A stretch of DNA of 64,000 nt from Chenopodium formosanum. Lineage: Eukaryota > Streptophyta > Magnoliopsida > Caryophyllales > Amaranthaceae. Under the pieces are notes generated by a model, which ran no database searches, had not been told where the DNA came from, and saw only the letters and a program-made list of their open reading frames with translations. Each line of letters begins with the position of its first letter. Position 1 is the stretch's first letter. Location of the stretch: NCBI GenBank assembly GCA_024500155.1, contig CM044866.1, positions 42,027,501-42,091,500 on the forward strand, written 5' to 3'. Positions 9,586 through 21,441 of the stretch are shown in pieces. Made by a program: the position numbers and the translations under genes.

Positions 9586-11900
9586 ATGGCTAGACAACGA
9601 GGCTCGGGCTCACGGTCTAGGGAGACTCACCAGGAGGACGAGCCTGTCGGCGGAGACGAGGGACCCTCCTCTTCTACTCTAGGGGCGTTTCCAGAGTGGG
9701 ATGGACGCACCCTGTATTTTGCTCCTGAGTTCCACATCTCAGAGCGCGTTCGACGCGGGATTCGCAGTGGGAGGACTCATAGCCATGGTTTTTGCAACAA
9801 CACCATTGGCTCTTTGTACGACACTTACTTTCGCGACCACGACGAGTAGTGCCTATTGTGGGAGTCTTGCGGACTGACTCCCCTGTTCCGAGCCACTCAT
9901 GCCATGTACTCTTTTGAGTCGAGCCACCACGTGGTTCGAGCTTTGGTGGAGTTCTTTTGGGACACCACCAACACTTTCCACTTTCCTTGGGGCGAGATGA
10001 CTGTCACCCTTGCTGACTTCTGTCTCATCTTGGGATTGGAGTTCCGTTCTGCTGTGCTACCGTTCGATAGTGAGATCACCGTCTACTCTTCGGTGGTTCC
10101 AAAGGTTTTGGGTCTGAATACTATTCGGGCCCGTAGCGAGGCTGAGCTGACACGACTTAGCTCTCGGTGTATTCGCCGGTCTACTCTTGCGGCGACTTTC
10201 CAGGATGATGCGACCACTCTAGAGCAGCGGGTGCACATATTTGTTCTTATTTTGCTGTCAGGGACTTTTTCTCCTGACAGGGGTAGTCGAGTACTCCACT
10301 ACTACCTGCCTGCTCTCTGCGACCTTCATATGGTCGGGACCTATGACTGGGCCAGCTTGGCCTATGCTGAATTCCTGCTTGGATTGCGACGCTTCTGCTG
10401 TCATAAGGCATTCGAGGGGGATATTGCACTCTCCAGCTTTTGGCGGATCGTAGAGGTATACTTTATCTCCTTTTAAGTTAGCTCTATATTTTGCTTTAGC
10501 GCTTGCTGATTTGTCATTGCTTTTTATAGATTTGGTTCTACGAGCAGTTCCCGTCCCTTGCGCCGGCGAGACCTTCGCCTCGTGAGCCCCTCCATTGGTG
10601 CCTGTTGGGGAGGTCGTATTGACAACCAGGCTACTACTGCTCGCGTTCGAGATTTGATCCTCTCGGTATGTTCTTTTTGATGCTTGTCTTTTTATGTTAC
10701 CTCTTGACAAGGTTTTATCTTATGAACATATATTTTGTAGGACCCTGCTGTGGTGTTTCAACCATGGGCTGATTTAACCGTTCCTGCGCTCGCTGCGTAG
10801 TACACTACCGAGCGTCGTTACTTCCAGAGGACATACGATGCCGTGGTGTACTTAGGTGAGAGAGTGGCTATCCAGCACTCTTCAGTTCCATTGTTCCCGC
10901 TCGCCCGTCTCAACATATGTTTGATCAGGCGAGGCTGAGGGATTTGGCGAGCTCATCGTCTGCGCGTACTCCTTGGCGGTCTCATGCCCGTCTAGAGCAG
11001 AGTTACGGAGAAGATCTACTGCCACGTTTGGCTCCGATCCTTGCTTTGTCGGAGGAGGCGGCGGTATATCTCTTGTCCCTTATTTTTGTTTAGATAGCCC
11101 CCAAGTAGGTTCTAATTACATGGATTTATTCTTGCCAGGCTGCGCCTACGGAGTTTGTTCCTCCTCGGATATCCATCACCTACCAGGGGATGTATGGTCC
11201 AGTCGAGGAGATGATTCCTCCGGCTCCTAAGGATCGTCGCCTTGTTGAGCGGTCGATTCCTCGTCATCAGACCTGGGTGAGTCATCGGTTTATTATTTAC
11301 TTGCATGTATCTTTGATTGTTACTGACTTTATCTCTTGACAGTTTTCTCGCGAGGTGGTGACGATTATGGCGAGGGGTATAGACGCCTTTCGTCATTAGC
11401 TGGTGAGATTGAGGGACCGAGCTTCCTTTCGTCGCGACGACGCTGCTGCAGAGGTATCTCCCTTATTTTATTTTGCATTGTTTACTTTTGTTTTCTTTGC
11501 ATCTGATTTAATTTATTTTTGCAGGAGTAGCCTATTCCTTCTCCACGTACTCAGACGAGACTCGAGGCTAAGAGAGAGCCGTCCAGGTCTGGCTCGAGGC
11601 GTCGTCGTACTTCTTCCGAAGGCCAGGGGGGTTGAGCCGAGACGACTCGTACTAAGAGGCTGGAGAGTTCAGGCTCTTCAGCTGAGGGTGCACATGTTAG
11701 GTCGACCGACCAAGGAGGAGCGGTACCGATTCCTACAGCAGGTGGTGGGACGTACGAGGTTGGCTCGTCGTCGCAGCAGCTACAACAGCCTCAGCCTTTG
11801 GTGGTTCGATATCAGGGTGAGCCTGGTGGGCTGGCTCTGATTTGACGATCCCGTCTACTGGCGAGTCCGGAGATGGTGAGGGGTATACTCTCCGGTCTGC
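9586..11900 (+). pseudogene. Antisense gene 1 of element B: plant mobile domain (PMD) protein
   Basis: A multi-exon gene opposite to gag-pol. Exon 1 (9586-10456) encodes a low-complexity N-terminus, then a PMD: GLTPLFRATHAMYSF, VRALVEFFWDTTNTFHFPWG, GEMTVTLADFCLILGLEF. One in-frame TAG lies at 9847-9849. A GT-AG intron after FWRIVE joins to IWFYEQFPSLAP near 10532, as in PMD proteins of the MAIN/MAIL type. Further exon-like blocks with GT/AG borders lie near 10741, 10930, 11140, 11341 and 11525. Later exons have frameshifts and stops. PMD proteins occur both as host silencing factors and in retrotransposons; this copy is decayed. Confidence 0.7.
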
Positions 11901-12368
11901 GATGTTTTTCAATGTGATGAAAATTCCTCCTCATTTGCGTCCTCCAGCACCGTAGTTGTACCTGTACCTTTTTTTTGTTGCCTTTGTAGGACTTTCCTGG
12001 TTGTATTTATATGACTTGTACTTTAGAGCCATATTGTATATATTACGCCTGTTTTATCTTTGCATTTTATTTTTCATTTTATGTGCATGTGAGTGTGTGA
12101 GGAAAATTGTGACTAATTTTGCGCAAAAAAATTCCGTCATTTTTATTATCAATGGAGGGTATCTGACTTTCTCCCCCAAAAGAAAAAATGAAAAATAAAA
12201 TAGCTTGGACTAAAATAAGCCTAAAATTAATTAAGCTTAATTTAATCAAGAGAAAAGGAATATATTGAATTTTGTGGATGAGGTTATTGAACAAAGGGCG
12301 CAATTCTAAAGTCATTGTACGGAATTCGAGTCGTAGTCAGAAAAACGTGGTTTGCATAGCGCGTTAAG

Positions 12369-12465
12369 CCAGCGTTGCACCGTTATACTGTCGCTGGGCG
12401 CTGCATATTGTCGCCAAACGCTGCATTCTGTCGCCAGGCAACAGGCTTCGTCGCCAGGCGCTGCT
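12369..12465. repeat. GC-rich palindromic module upstream of second antisense gene
   Basis: Five units, including CTGTCGCTGGGCGCTGCA, TTGTCGCCAAACGCTGCA, CTGTCGCCAGGCAACAGG and CGTCGCCAGGCGCTGC. It has the same spacing to a TATA box as the module in the LTR of this element. Confidence 0.75.
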
Positions 12466-12513
12466 ATTGTTTTCTCCGAATCCTTTTGGGATTCGAACTA
12501 TACCAGTTTTGTG

Positions 12514-12522
12514 CATAAATAG
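12514..12522 (+). promoter_or_regulatory. TATA box of second antisense gene
   Basis: CATAAATAG about 70 bp upstream of the ATG at 12590 and 50 bp downstream of the GC-rich module. Spacing suits a plant core promoter. Confidence 0.5.
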
Positions 12523-12589
12523 CCTCCTAATCTATTGATTTCTGAACACATTAAAAATAATCATAACCTTAGTTTCTCAACAAGTAATC

Positions 12590-14079
12590 ATGTCTAAGAG
12601 TTTTAGCGATTTTACTCGTGAGTGGTGTCGGTCTGTGACCGCTAAGGAGAGAAAAGAACTTGACTTTTTTTCACTTGGGAGGTATTTATGGTATTAAGGG
12701 GGTAGATATTGACATAGATTTTATTCATACCGCCTTAGAATATTGGGACCCGGACACTCATTGTTTTAGACTAGGCTATGATGAAATTAGCCCTTTACCG
12801 GAAGAATTTGGTGCCATTCTAGGCTTCCCTTCTTTAGATCTTGCGGTAATTCCTAGAGTGAGTGAGTATTATTATAAAGATTTTGAGCGTTTCTTTAACC
12901 TTAGGGATAAAGACTTAAAGAATATTGTGCATGGAAATATTGTTAATTTAAAAGAATTTGATCGTCATTATTTTGATAGACCACGCTCTGAATCTTTTCA
13001 TGTTTATAGGAGAAGGGCTTTCCTCTTTTGTATGTTTAGCCAATACCTTCTTACTAGTGGTAGTAGTAATGATGGTCAAGCAATTTTAATATCTGTTATG
13101 GAGCAAGTTGAATCTGGGAGGAATCCAATGCCATTAATTGTTGGAGAGACTATGCTAAGTCTAGATGAATTAAAGAAAAATCCAAAAGCACCTCTTCGAG
13201 GCTCTCCAATTTTATTACAGATAGAAAAATAATATTCTTAATTACAGAAATCAAAAATATATATTTTGTATAGTAATACTAATTATTTGCATTGAATTTT
13301 TGTAGATGTGGCTAATGGAGAGACTAGAATTAATCAGTCCTCCTGACAACATTGACAAGTATACTCCAAATTGCTTAGTAAGGCGAAAGAAGCGCTTCTC
13401 CATAAAGATGGGTCGCCGGGAGTGGGGCAAAATATTTGAATCCCGCGATTTTGCCATTAAGTGGGTCATTCCATGGTGGAAAATTGAGAAGATAAATGGT
13501 GTCAATAATCAACCCATCTGCCGTCTTCCTAGCTTATCCAAGTTGTCCTTTTATTATCCTTCTAGGGTGAAAAGACAATATGGCCTTGCTCAAACCATTC
13601 CTCGTGGTGATCTTCGTCGCCCCTATGAATTTCCGGTTTCACAAGAAATTGAAAGGTTTGATAACTATTGGTGTGCTAGGCCTTTATGGGAAGTCATTAC
13701 CCAAAAGGTCCCACCTTCTTTGTCAAAGGATGTGAAGGATTGGTTGCCTGGTAGATCCAAAAAGGACAAGAACAAAGTTCAAAGTAAGACCAATGTGAAG
13801 ACTCGTCTTGGAGACAAGAAAATTCTTGCTAAGGAACGCTTAAGTGACAAAGTTGAATTCAAGACTCCTACCATGCCTAAAAAGAAAAGTGTTGCTAAAA
13901 ACAAAGGGAAGAGGAAGGTTGACTCTACAGAAAATAAGGTTTGGGTAGAAAAGAAAGCTAAAGAAGAAACTAAAGTTGAATGTAGATCTTCTAAAGGATG
14001 CCTACTAGCAAAGGTGGTGGATGAAGATGAAGATACTGACAAGAATTGGAAGAGAGCTAAGAAGGAGAAGGAAGATTAG
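12590..14079 (+). pseudogene. Antisense gene 2 of element B: second PMD-like protein
   Basis: The start MSKSFSDFTREWCRSV at 12590 is linked by a +1 shift in a run of seven T (about 12664) to LEYWDPDTHCFRLGYDEISP and PLPEEFGAILGFPSLDLAVI. This is the retrotransposon-borne PMD-like (aminotransferase-like, DUF7745-type) pattern. Exon 1 ends at SPILLQ, where the expected donor reads CAG|AT instead of CAG|GT. Exon 2 (13306-14079) resumes with MWLMERLEL after TTTTTGTAG. It then has WVIPWWKIEKI and a long Lys-rich, nuclear-signal-like tail (KNKGKRKVDS, KRAKKEKED). Only a few lesions are visible. Confidence 0.65.
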
Positions 14080-14592
14080 AGCATTGCCTTACTTTCAATT
14101 AATTAGACAATTTTTAATTAATTTTTAAGTCAATTTATTTTTAAGCTTTATTTGAATTCCATCAATAATGTAATTTTACTTTATTTTATTAATGCAATTT
14201 CAGCTTTTTAATTAAATCAACTTTACATTTAATTTATTAAAGCAATGAAAACAACTTAGATTATTTTCTAGAAATTATTCGAGTAAGGAAGTCGAAATTT
14301 TCTAGAATACATCGAAATTTGTCCAGATATTTGCAGAAAATTGGCGCCACGATTTTAAGTATGTCGCCAGAATTTGTCTTCGTCGCCAGGTGTTGTAGTC
14401 TGTCGCCTGGCGCTGCACTCTGTCGTCTGGCGACAGAATCTTTGTGTTGCGCTGCTACTACTGATTTTTCGTCGATGCTGGGATGTGAGATTTGTAAGGT
14501 TTAAAGTGGCCGCACCCTAAAAGGGTTTCCTACGTATCCTTTCCTAAGGAATCAGGCCAAACGTAGCTCTGTTGAGTGCCTTATTCAACTAA
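14080..14592. other. Convergent spacer between antisense gene 2 and integrase of element B
   Basis: AT-rich downstream sequence of the plus-strand gene, then another GC-rich module (14341-14453). No coding region. The two units end tail to tail here. Confidence 0.5.
14341..14453. repeat. GC-rich palindromic module in the convergent spacer
   Basis: Contains GTCGCCAGGTGTTG, TGTCGCCTGGCGCTGCA and the near-perfect palindrome CTGTCGTCTGGCGACAG at 14420-14436. Unlike the other copies it has no TATA box next to it on either strand. Confidence 0.7.
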
Positions 14593-15934
14593 TTATGGGT
14601 AGTACTTCTTAAGTTGGTCAAGCTTCGTCATATTTGAGAATTCATTACCATCCTTATCAGTTAGTTTTGCGGCTCCGCCAGATAGGATAGTTTTGACGAT
14701 ATATGGTCCGGACCAATTAGGCCTAAATTTGCCTCTCGGATCCAAAACATTTTTCCTTAATGCTTTTAACACCAAGTCTCCTACTTTGATGTTTCTTGTC
14801 TTGACCTTCTTGTTAAAGTGTCTAGCCATACGGGTTTGATAGCATTGAGTATGATGTAGAGCTTACAGTTGCTTTTCATCAAGTAGAATTAGCTCTTCAT
14901 ATCTCGCCATAGTCCATTCAACTTCATCGAGTTTAATTTCCAATGCAATGCGTAGGGAAGGTATTTCTAGCTCTACAGGTTGTACGACATCCATTCCATA
15001 GACCAAGGAGAATGGCGTATTTCCTGTTGATTAGGAATTGACGTGCGATAACTCCAAAGAGCAAAGTGGAGTTTGTCAGGCCAATCTTTGTAATTTTCTG
15101 TCATTTTCTCGATGATAGTCTTTAAATTCTTATTGGCTGCCTCAACTGCACCATTTGCTTGAGGTCTGTATGGAGACGAGTGATGATGTTGAATACCATA
15201 CTTTTGTAGCAATTCTGCACATTCTTCCTGAAAGTGAGTTCCATTGTCACTTATCATTTCATGTGGGACTCCGTATTGACAAATGATATTTCTTTCGATA
15301 AAGAGTGCCACATGTTTTGCAGTGAGTTTAGCATATGATGATGTTTCAACCCATTTAGTGAAGTAATCAATTGCCACTAGAATGTATTCGTGACCTCCCG
15401 TTCCTGGGGGAGTAATCTTTCCAATGATGTCTATTCCCCATGTTGAGAATGGCCATGGTGATGTGTAGGTGTAGAGGAGGGATGGAGGAACATGTTGCAA
15501 GTTAGCATATATATTTGGCATTTAGGGCATCTTTTTACGTATTGATGACAGTCCCTATTCATGGTAGTCCAATAATACCCTTCGCGCATTATCTTTTGGA
15601 CTAGCATTTTACCATTTACATGTGTTCCACATATTCCTTCATGGACTATTCTCATAGCCCTTTGGGCTTCCTTTTTTCCTACACATAAGAGAGCTCGACC
15701 TTTAGGTACCCTTTTGTGTAGCTCGTTGTCTATGAGTACATATTGGGAAGCCAAAAGTCTTAAGGCTTGCTTTGCTCTTTTCTCAGCATGGGGAGGATAT
15801 TCTCCTTTGGTGACATAATTGAGGATGTCCGTATACCAAGGTTCTTCTTCGTCTTCTTCTTCTTGGACCACTTCATCATCTTCTATGGCTTGAATGTACG
15901 CTGGTTTATGACTCTTTTCTATAGTTAAAGGCAT
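14593..15934 (-). pseudogene. Integrase of element B
   Basis: The N-terminal block (15934-15431) has an acidic linker and an H2C2 zinc site (IVHEGICGTH ... CHQYVKRCPKCQ). The core (15521-14973) has GIDIIGK, MISDNGTHFQEE and ANGAVEAANKNLK carrying the D, D and E residues, and WSYRTSIPNQQ. The C-terminal block (14829-14593) has KVGDLVLKALRK and FRPNWSGPYIVKTI, ending LDQLKKYYP. Two frame changes, near 15500 and in 14830-14972, break the chain. Confidence 0.85.
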
Positions 15935-16007
15935 TTTCTAGATTTCCGTAGGAATCCTAACCATCGAGGCTAGTATTGCCAAGGCATCGACAAATTGGTT
16001 CTCTTCT

Positions 16008-16345
16008 CTAGGTAGATATGTGTATTCTACCTTTTCCAATTGATTGGTGAGAGTTTTCTAAATATGTTTGGTAAGGGGCTAAGCTTTCGCTCCTTACTTT
16101 CCATCTTTTGGAGATTTGGTTGATGATCAAGGAAGAATCTCCGAATATTCGAATTTTCTTTATTCCCAATGCCAAAGTTGTTTTGAGGCCTACCACGCAT
16201 GCTTCATATTCCGCAGCGTTGTTGGTAAGGTCGAAATCTAACTTTATAGAGATTGGAATGTGCTCTTCCTTAGGTGATACTAATAATACTCCTACGCCGC
16301 ATCCCTTTTGGTTTGAGGCTCCGTCGAAGTATAAGGTCCAAGTAT
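16008..16345 (-). pseudogene. Second RNase H domain of element B
   Basis: Minus-strand frame with GASNQKGCGVGVLL, LTNNAAEYEACVVGLKTTL and IFGDSSLIINQISKRWKVRS. These are the RNase H strand with its first acidic site region, the catalytic Glu and the third Asp. The frame is open from about 16345 and ends at 16008 before the last motif. It lies between RT/RNase H1 and integrase as expected for the Tat lineage. Confidence 0.75.
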
Positions 16346-17880
16346 CATGTGACCATCAAGTCTTCATCTGGAAATTCGTTGTCATGTACTAGTGCCGAAT
16401 CTTCTGTAGGAAAATCCTCTAAGAAGTCCGAGACCACAGATCCTTTAATGGCCTTTTGAGGCATGAATCTTACATCGAATTGGGCTAAGTTGACTATCCA
16501 CCTTGATATGCGCCCATTAAGTGTATATTTCTCGAATAGATACTTGAGTGGGTCCATTCGAGATACGACAAAGACTGTATGAACAAGCATGTAATGTCTT
16601 AACTTGGTTGTGGCCCACACTAATGCGAAACACAATTTCTCAAGTGGCATGTAGCGTACTTCATACTCGAGCATCTTCTTGCTTAAGTAGTAGATGACAA
16701 TTTCCTTTCCTTCTACTTCTTGTGCGAGCATAGCCCCCATTGTCTCTTTGGTGACCGTTAAGTACAACCTAAGAGGGATTCCTGGAAGCGCTGGTGCTAA
16801 TACGGGAGGATTAGTGAGGTAGGCTTTGATCTTTTCAAAGGATTTTTGACACTCATCGTCCCATATTGCTGGCACATTCTTTTTAAGTTTCTTGAATATT
16901 GGTTCGCATATTGTTGTTAGCTTGGATATGAACCTGCTTATGTATTGCAACCGGCCAATAAATCCTCGAATTTGCTTCTCGGTTTTGGGCGGCGGCATTG
17001 ACATGATTGCTTTAATCTTGGTTGGGTCTATTCCTCTAGAGCTTATGACGTATCCCAAGAGTTTTCCTAAGGTGACTCCAAAAGCACACTTAGATGGATT
17101 CAACCTCATATTATATTTCCTTAGCCTCTCGAAGAATTTTCTTAAGGCTACTTGGTGTCCTGGGCGATCTTTTGATTTCACAATCATATCATCCACATAG
17201 ACTTCAACTTCTTTGTGCATTATGTCGTGGAGTAGGGCAGTTGCTGCTCGTTGGTAAGTGGCACCCGCGTTTTTCAACCCGAATGGCATTACCGTGTAGC
17301 AGTAAGTACCCCAAAGCGTTATAATTGTTGTTTTCTCCATGTCTTCTTCCGCCATGAGAATCTAGTTATACCCCGCGTATCCGTTCATAAACGAGAGAAC
17401 TGCATGATTCGATCTATTCTCTACCAAGATGTCGATGTGTGGTAAAGGGAAGTCTTCCTTTGGACTTGACTTATTTAGATCTTGATAGTTGACACACATT
17501 GTTACCCTTCCATCCTTCTTTGGAACTGGGACCACGTTTGCGACCCATTCGGGGTATTTGGATACCCTGATAAAACCTGCAGTTATTTGTTTTTGAACTT
17601 CTTCCTTAATTTTAAGAGCTACGTCGGGTTTCATTCGACACAACTTTTGTTTTACAGGTTTCATTCTTAGGATTAGTGGTATATTGTGTTGAGCTATCTC
17701 TCTATTAATTCCTGGCATATCTTCATATGACCAGGCAAATACAACGATAAATTGTTTAAGTAGATTAATTAGATCGGTTCTTTCTTCTTTATTAAGCGTT
17801 AGTCCGATTTTAACTTCTCTTTTAATGGTTGGATCTTTTGAGATAGCAACCGTTTTAGCATCTTCAGTTACCAGTGTTTA
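16345..17880 (-). pseudogene. Reverse transcriptase and first RNase H of element B
   Basis: Begins with FAWSYEDMPGI, then AGFIRVSKYPEWVANVVPVP and VNYQDLNKSSPKEDFPLPHI. Motif A reads SFMNGYAGYN where Asp is expected (Asn seen), and the next codon is TAG (17362-17364, CAG to TAG). After it the frame continues: MPFGLKNAGATYQRA, YVDDMIVKSKDR (YVDD intact), LNPSKCAFGVTLGKLLGY, then the RNase H1 region YYLSKKMLEYEVRYMPLEK. The two lesions abolish activity. Confidence 0.9.
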
Positions 17881-18023
17881 ATTTTCAAGTGTTTCCATTA
17901 CTTTAATGATTTCTTTGTCAGTTTCATTGTTAGTTAAGCAATGCTCGTCATCTTGGGTTAATGAATGACACGAGGAGTAAGGGGAAGAAGACATACTATT
18001 GAATTCAGAAATCATTACATCAA

Positions 18024-18087
18024 ATAAAGAAATGTCCGCTGGGACTTGATTACTAATAAAGAAATGTCTGCTGGGACTTGATTACTA
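18024..18087. repeat. 32-bp tandem duplication in element B pol
   Basis: Two adjacent copies of a unit beginning ATAAAGAAATGTC and ending GGGACTTGATTACTA, differing at one base (c/t). It lies in the linker between protease and RT and would disturb the reading frame. Confidence 0.8.
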
Positions 18088-18145
18088 AAATAGAATTAGA
18101 GGGAGATGCTATAGCTAAGGACTTAGAAGACTCGATAGGCAAAGA

Positions 18146-18748
18146 TTATGACTCAAACGACTCTTCAAACATTGGTCCTTGTCCTGTTGTTATGGAGATC
18201 TTTCTTCCACTTGGAGTAGTCACCTTCACGGTCTTGCGCCATCCTTGCACTAAACCCTCTGTTGGAGTGATAAGCTTCGAAGGATCGAAGTTTTCACTTT
18301 GTAGAACCGTTTGAATGAGCGACGAGTTATCCTCTACATACTTTGGCTCATTCTTCTCGTGCCCAAAGAGGAGTCCCATAACATTAAAGTCAAAGCATGG
18401 AGGTGTTTTCTCCTTATGGATAGGAGTTGGGATCTCATCTAAAAAGTTACAATCCATAAAGATTTCGAACCCAGGCTACCTTATGCCATTTACAACAAAG
18501 GGTTCAGGAAATTCGTGACATGGATAATCCTCTCCTTCTCTTATAAATTGTCCATTAAGAGTAAGAGGGTAGTGATCCATTAGGATTGCTTTCTTTTGGG
18601 TACGAGTGTTCCTACGCGCCTTAGATTTTTTCGGGGCTAGCTTTAGATCTTTTAGAGTCGGTTCGAAACCAAGTCCAAAAGTATCTAATTTAGGGAGGCC
18701 AGGTAGTCCCATTTGTTTTGCTATCTCCTTTTTCTTTCCAGGAGTCAT
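18146..18748 (-). pseudogene. Protease-RT linker of element B polyprotein
   Basis: Two minus-strand frames (18748-18476 and 18457-18146) continue pol from protease towards RT. They show KKEIAKQMGLPGLPKLDTFG, FEPTLKDLKLAPKKSKARRN and GLVQGWRKTVKVTTPSGRKI. I recognise no enzymatic domain; such linkers are usual in long Tat pol genes. A stop near 18460 separates the two frames. Confidence 0.5.
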
Positions 18749-19779
18749 TCCAGGAAAGTGTCCCTATTTTCTAAGGATATCATGTTAGAGTGGAGGTCAT
18801 AGCAAAAAGAGGTCCTTTCATCTTCCTCGATTAAGGAGACCTCTTCGTTAAAGCCCCACAAGTCCTCATCGTTCTCATCGTGCTCCACATTGATGATTGG
18901 ATTTTCAACGGCTTTGACTCTTATAGGTGAAGCATCGATTGTAATAGGGATCCTTCCACCTATAGCCATTACTTGTTGATGAAGGGATGAAGGGACGACC
19001 TTAAGGTCATGAAGCCAAGGGCATCCCAACAATAGGTTGAAAGAAGCTTTAATACCTACTACTTGAAAAATAGTAGCATGTTCTATCACTCCCACTGTTA
19101 CATTCATAGTAATTGTTCCAAGAGCTTGGCGACGAGTGTTATCATAGGCTCTTATTCCTTGCGTTGATGGAGACAAATCTTCATCCCTTATTCCTAACAT
19201 CCTCGCAGTTCTAAGTGGACAAACATTGATTGCCGATCCATTATCTACAAGAGTCATTGGGACATTCATTCTCTTGCAGATTACTATGAGGTTTAGAGCC
19301 TTGTTATGTTTGTCACCTTCCGGAGGTAGATCTTTGTCAGAAAAAGTGATCAAGTTGATGGGACTAGGGATATCACTTTTGAGAAAGTTAGCCAACCCCT
19401 CAGGAATGGTTTCAGAATCTATTCCTACTTTGGCTAAAGCATCCATTACTACGACTCTATGTTCTCGGGATGTAGCTAGGAGCTTCCATACATTCATCTC
19501 AACCTTGGTCTTCTTCAATTGCTTGACAACACCGTTGTCTTCTATGATAGGTATAGGAATTTGTTGGGTAGTAGGAATAGGTTGTGCGGGGATGGGAGGT
19601 TGCATTCTCCCAGATCTCGTGAGGACATCTATGGGTGAATCTTCTTCATCCCATATATCATCTACTAGGTATATTGTGGAAAGTGGGGTTTCCTCCACGT
19701 CTTTGAGGTAGACGTCCTCATCATCACTGTCCCAAACTCCATTGATACTAACATCTTTTTCTTGTGGAAGTTGGACCAA
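18745..19779 (-). pseudogene. Protease region of element B
   Basis: A 344-codon open frame. The N-terminal half is acidic (GVWDSDDEDVYLKDVEETP) and proline-rich. The aspartic protease core is MTLVDNGSAINVCPLRTARM with the catalytic Asp in DNGS, a variant I know from this group of Tat elements, followed by FNLLLGCPWLHDLKVVPSSL. It is fed by gag upstream in another frame. The domain itself has no visible lesion. Confidence 0.8.
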
Positions 19780-21441
19780 CTTCTTATCATCAATCAGCTT
19801 TTGAATTAATTCCTTGAATTTAAAGCAATGTTCTATGGTATGTCCCCCCTGATTGATGATATGGACAGTAGAACCTATCTGTCCTCTTCAATTATTCAAA
19901 TGGTCTCGGTTCGAGAGGTTTGATCTTGCCACTCTCGGAGAGCACTTTGAACATGTTAGCATAAGAAGTCCCAATTGGAGTGTAAGGCTTATTGCTCCTT
20001 TTGGGTGTATCGATTACTTGGAGAGAAAATGGCTTCCTCTCCATGGGTGGAACCTTGTCACTGACATGATTGTTTCGTTCTAATTCTGTTCGCTTAAGAA
20101 CTTCACTACACATGTCTACTGTTTTCTGCATTATGTTCATGAGGAGCGTAACCTCTTCCGAAGTGGCGAGTTGCTTACTTGGAGCCCAATCACTCATGGC
20201 ATCATAGAAAGTTTCCTCCTTTTCTTCGATAGCATGAGTTTCTCCGACTGGTTTAATAAGGGATGATGGGTTGACATGGTCTTCCTCATCATAAATAGCC
20301 AAAGAATCAGAGAGTGGTGCATTATTGATACTTGGCTTCTTGCTTGCAGGAGGCAATGGGAGTTTATTGCTATCAATCAAATCTTGGATAGCTTCCTTTA
20401 GCTTCCAACAACTCTCTGTGAGATGGCCCCTGCCTTGATGATACTTGCAATGTGCGTTGGGATTCCAGCTAGCCGTCTTCTTTTCGATTGGTGGATCCCT
20501 AAATGGTCCAATAGGAGTTATTAGACCTTTTGCATGTAGACGGTCAAATGCGGTGTCATAACTCATACCAATAGGAGTAAAGTTTCTCCTAAATGGTTTC
20601 TTTTGTCCTTGATTATTCATAGCGAGGACTTCATTAAGGTTAAAGGTACTAACATTGTTTGAGTGGGTGGTTTTGGAAGAAGAAGGATTGTCGTTCTTCT
20701 TTCCTTTCCAGCCACTGTTGGAGCTATTGTTAGCAGTTTTCTGCTTAGCAAGGTCGTCTTCAATATTAATTCCAATGTCATAGACAGCCTTAAAAGTATG
20801 CAAGTTGTTTTGATACTTGAGATGCTTAGAATACTTTTCTTGGAGGTTCTTAATGAACATCCTCACAGACTCTTTCTCACTAGGTACCTCAATCATTTTA
20901 GCGGAAGTTTCCCTCCACTTATTAAAGAAAGAAGTAAAACCTTCATTCTCTTTTTGCTTAAGTATTTCAAGCTCCCTATGATCGGTTTCAACTTGAATAT
21001 TACATTTATATCTATCAATGAAAGCGTTTACAAAAGAATCCCAAGTAGAGGTTTTCTCTTTGTCAAGGGAAAAGAACCATTGTTGACAAAGGGTTTCAGA
21101 GATAAAGAAAACAAAGAATGGAAGACCTTCCTATCAATCCCCTTAATATTCATTATAGTCTCGAAAGCTCTTAAGTGGAAATAAGGATTGTCTGTTTCCT
21201 TGAACCTAGGGATGTCGTTGGCATTGAACTTCTGCGAAAGAAGCTCCTTATCCACCGAGACCCCTTGCGAGCTAATGCCTTGGAACCTATAGTCAGTAGA
21301 GAGCTTGCTCAAGCTTTCTTGCATAAGCTCCATTTGTTGTTGCCTCACAGGGTCATTAATTTGAAGGGTCAAAGCCTTCATCACTTCAGTCATGTTAGCC
21401 ACGTCCTTCCTAAGTTCGTTGACTTCTTCTTGACTTGCCAT
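19780..21441 (-). pseudogene. Gag of element B
   Basis: The ATG at 21441 starts MASQEEVNELRKDVANMTEV, a coiled N-terminus. Capsid-like residues include FKETDNPYFHLRAFETIMNI and, after a frame change near 21050, KWRETSAKMIEVPSEKESVR. Two zinc-knuckle-like sites follow: CKYHQGRGHLTESCWKLKEA, and near 19840 a frame-shifted copy around FYCPYHQSGG. The nucleocapsid part repeats the pattern linker, zinc site, LI-rich helix. Frameshifts near 21050 and 19890 break it. Confidence 0.75.

Larger units (their letters stand above)
11900..12589 (+). promoter_or_regulatory. Intergenic region with promoter of second antisense gene
   Basis: No coding region. A GC-rich module (12369-12465) is followed 50 bp later by CATAAATAG (12514-12522), a good TATA box. 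The ATG of the second antisense gene is at 12590. The left part is AT-rich 3' sequence of the first antisense gene. Confidence 0.55.
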
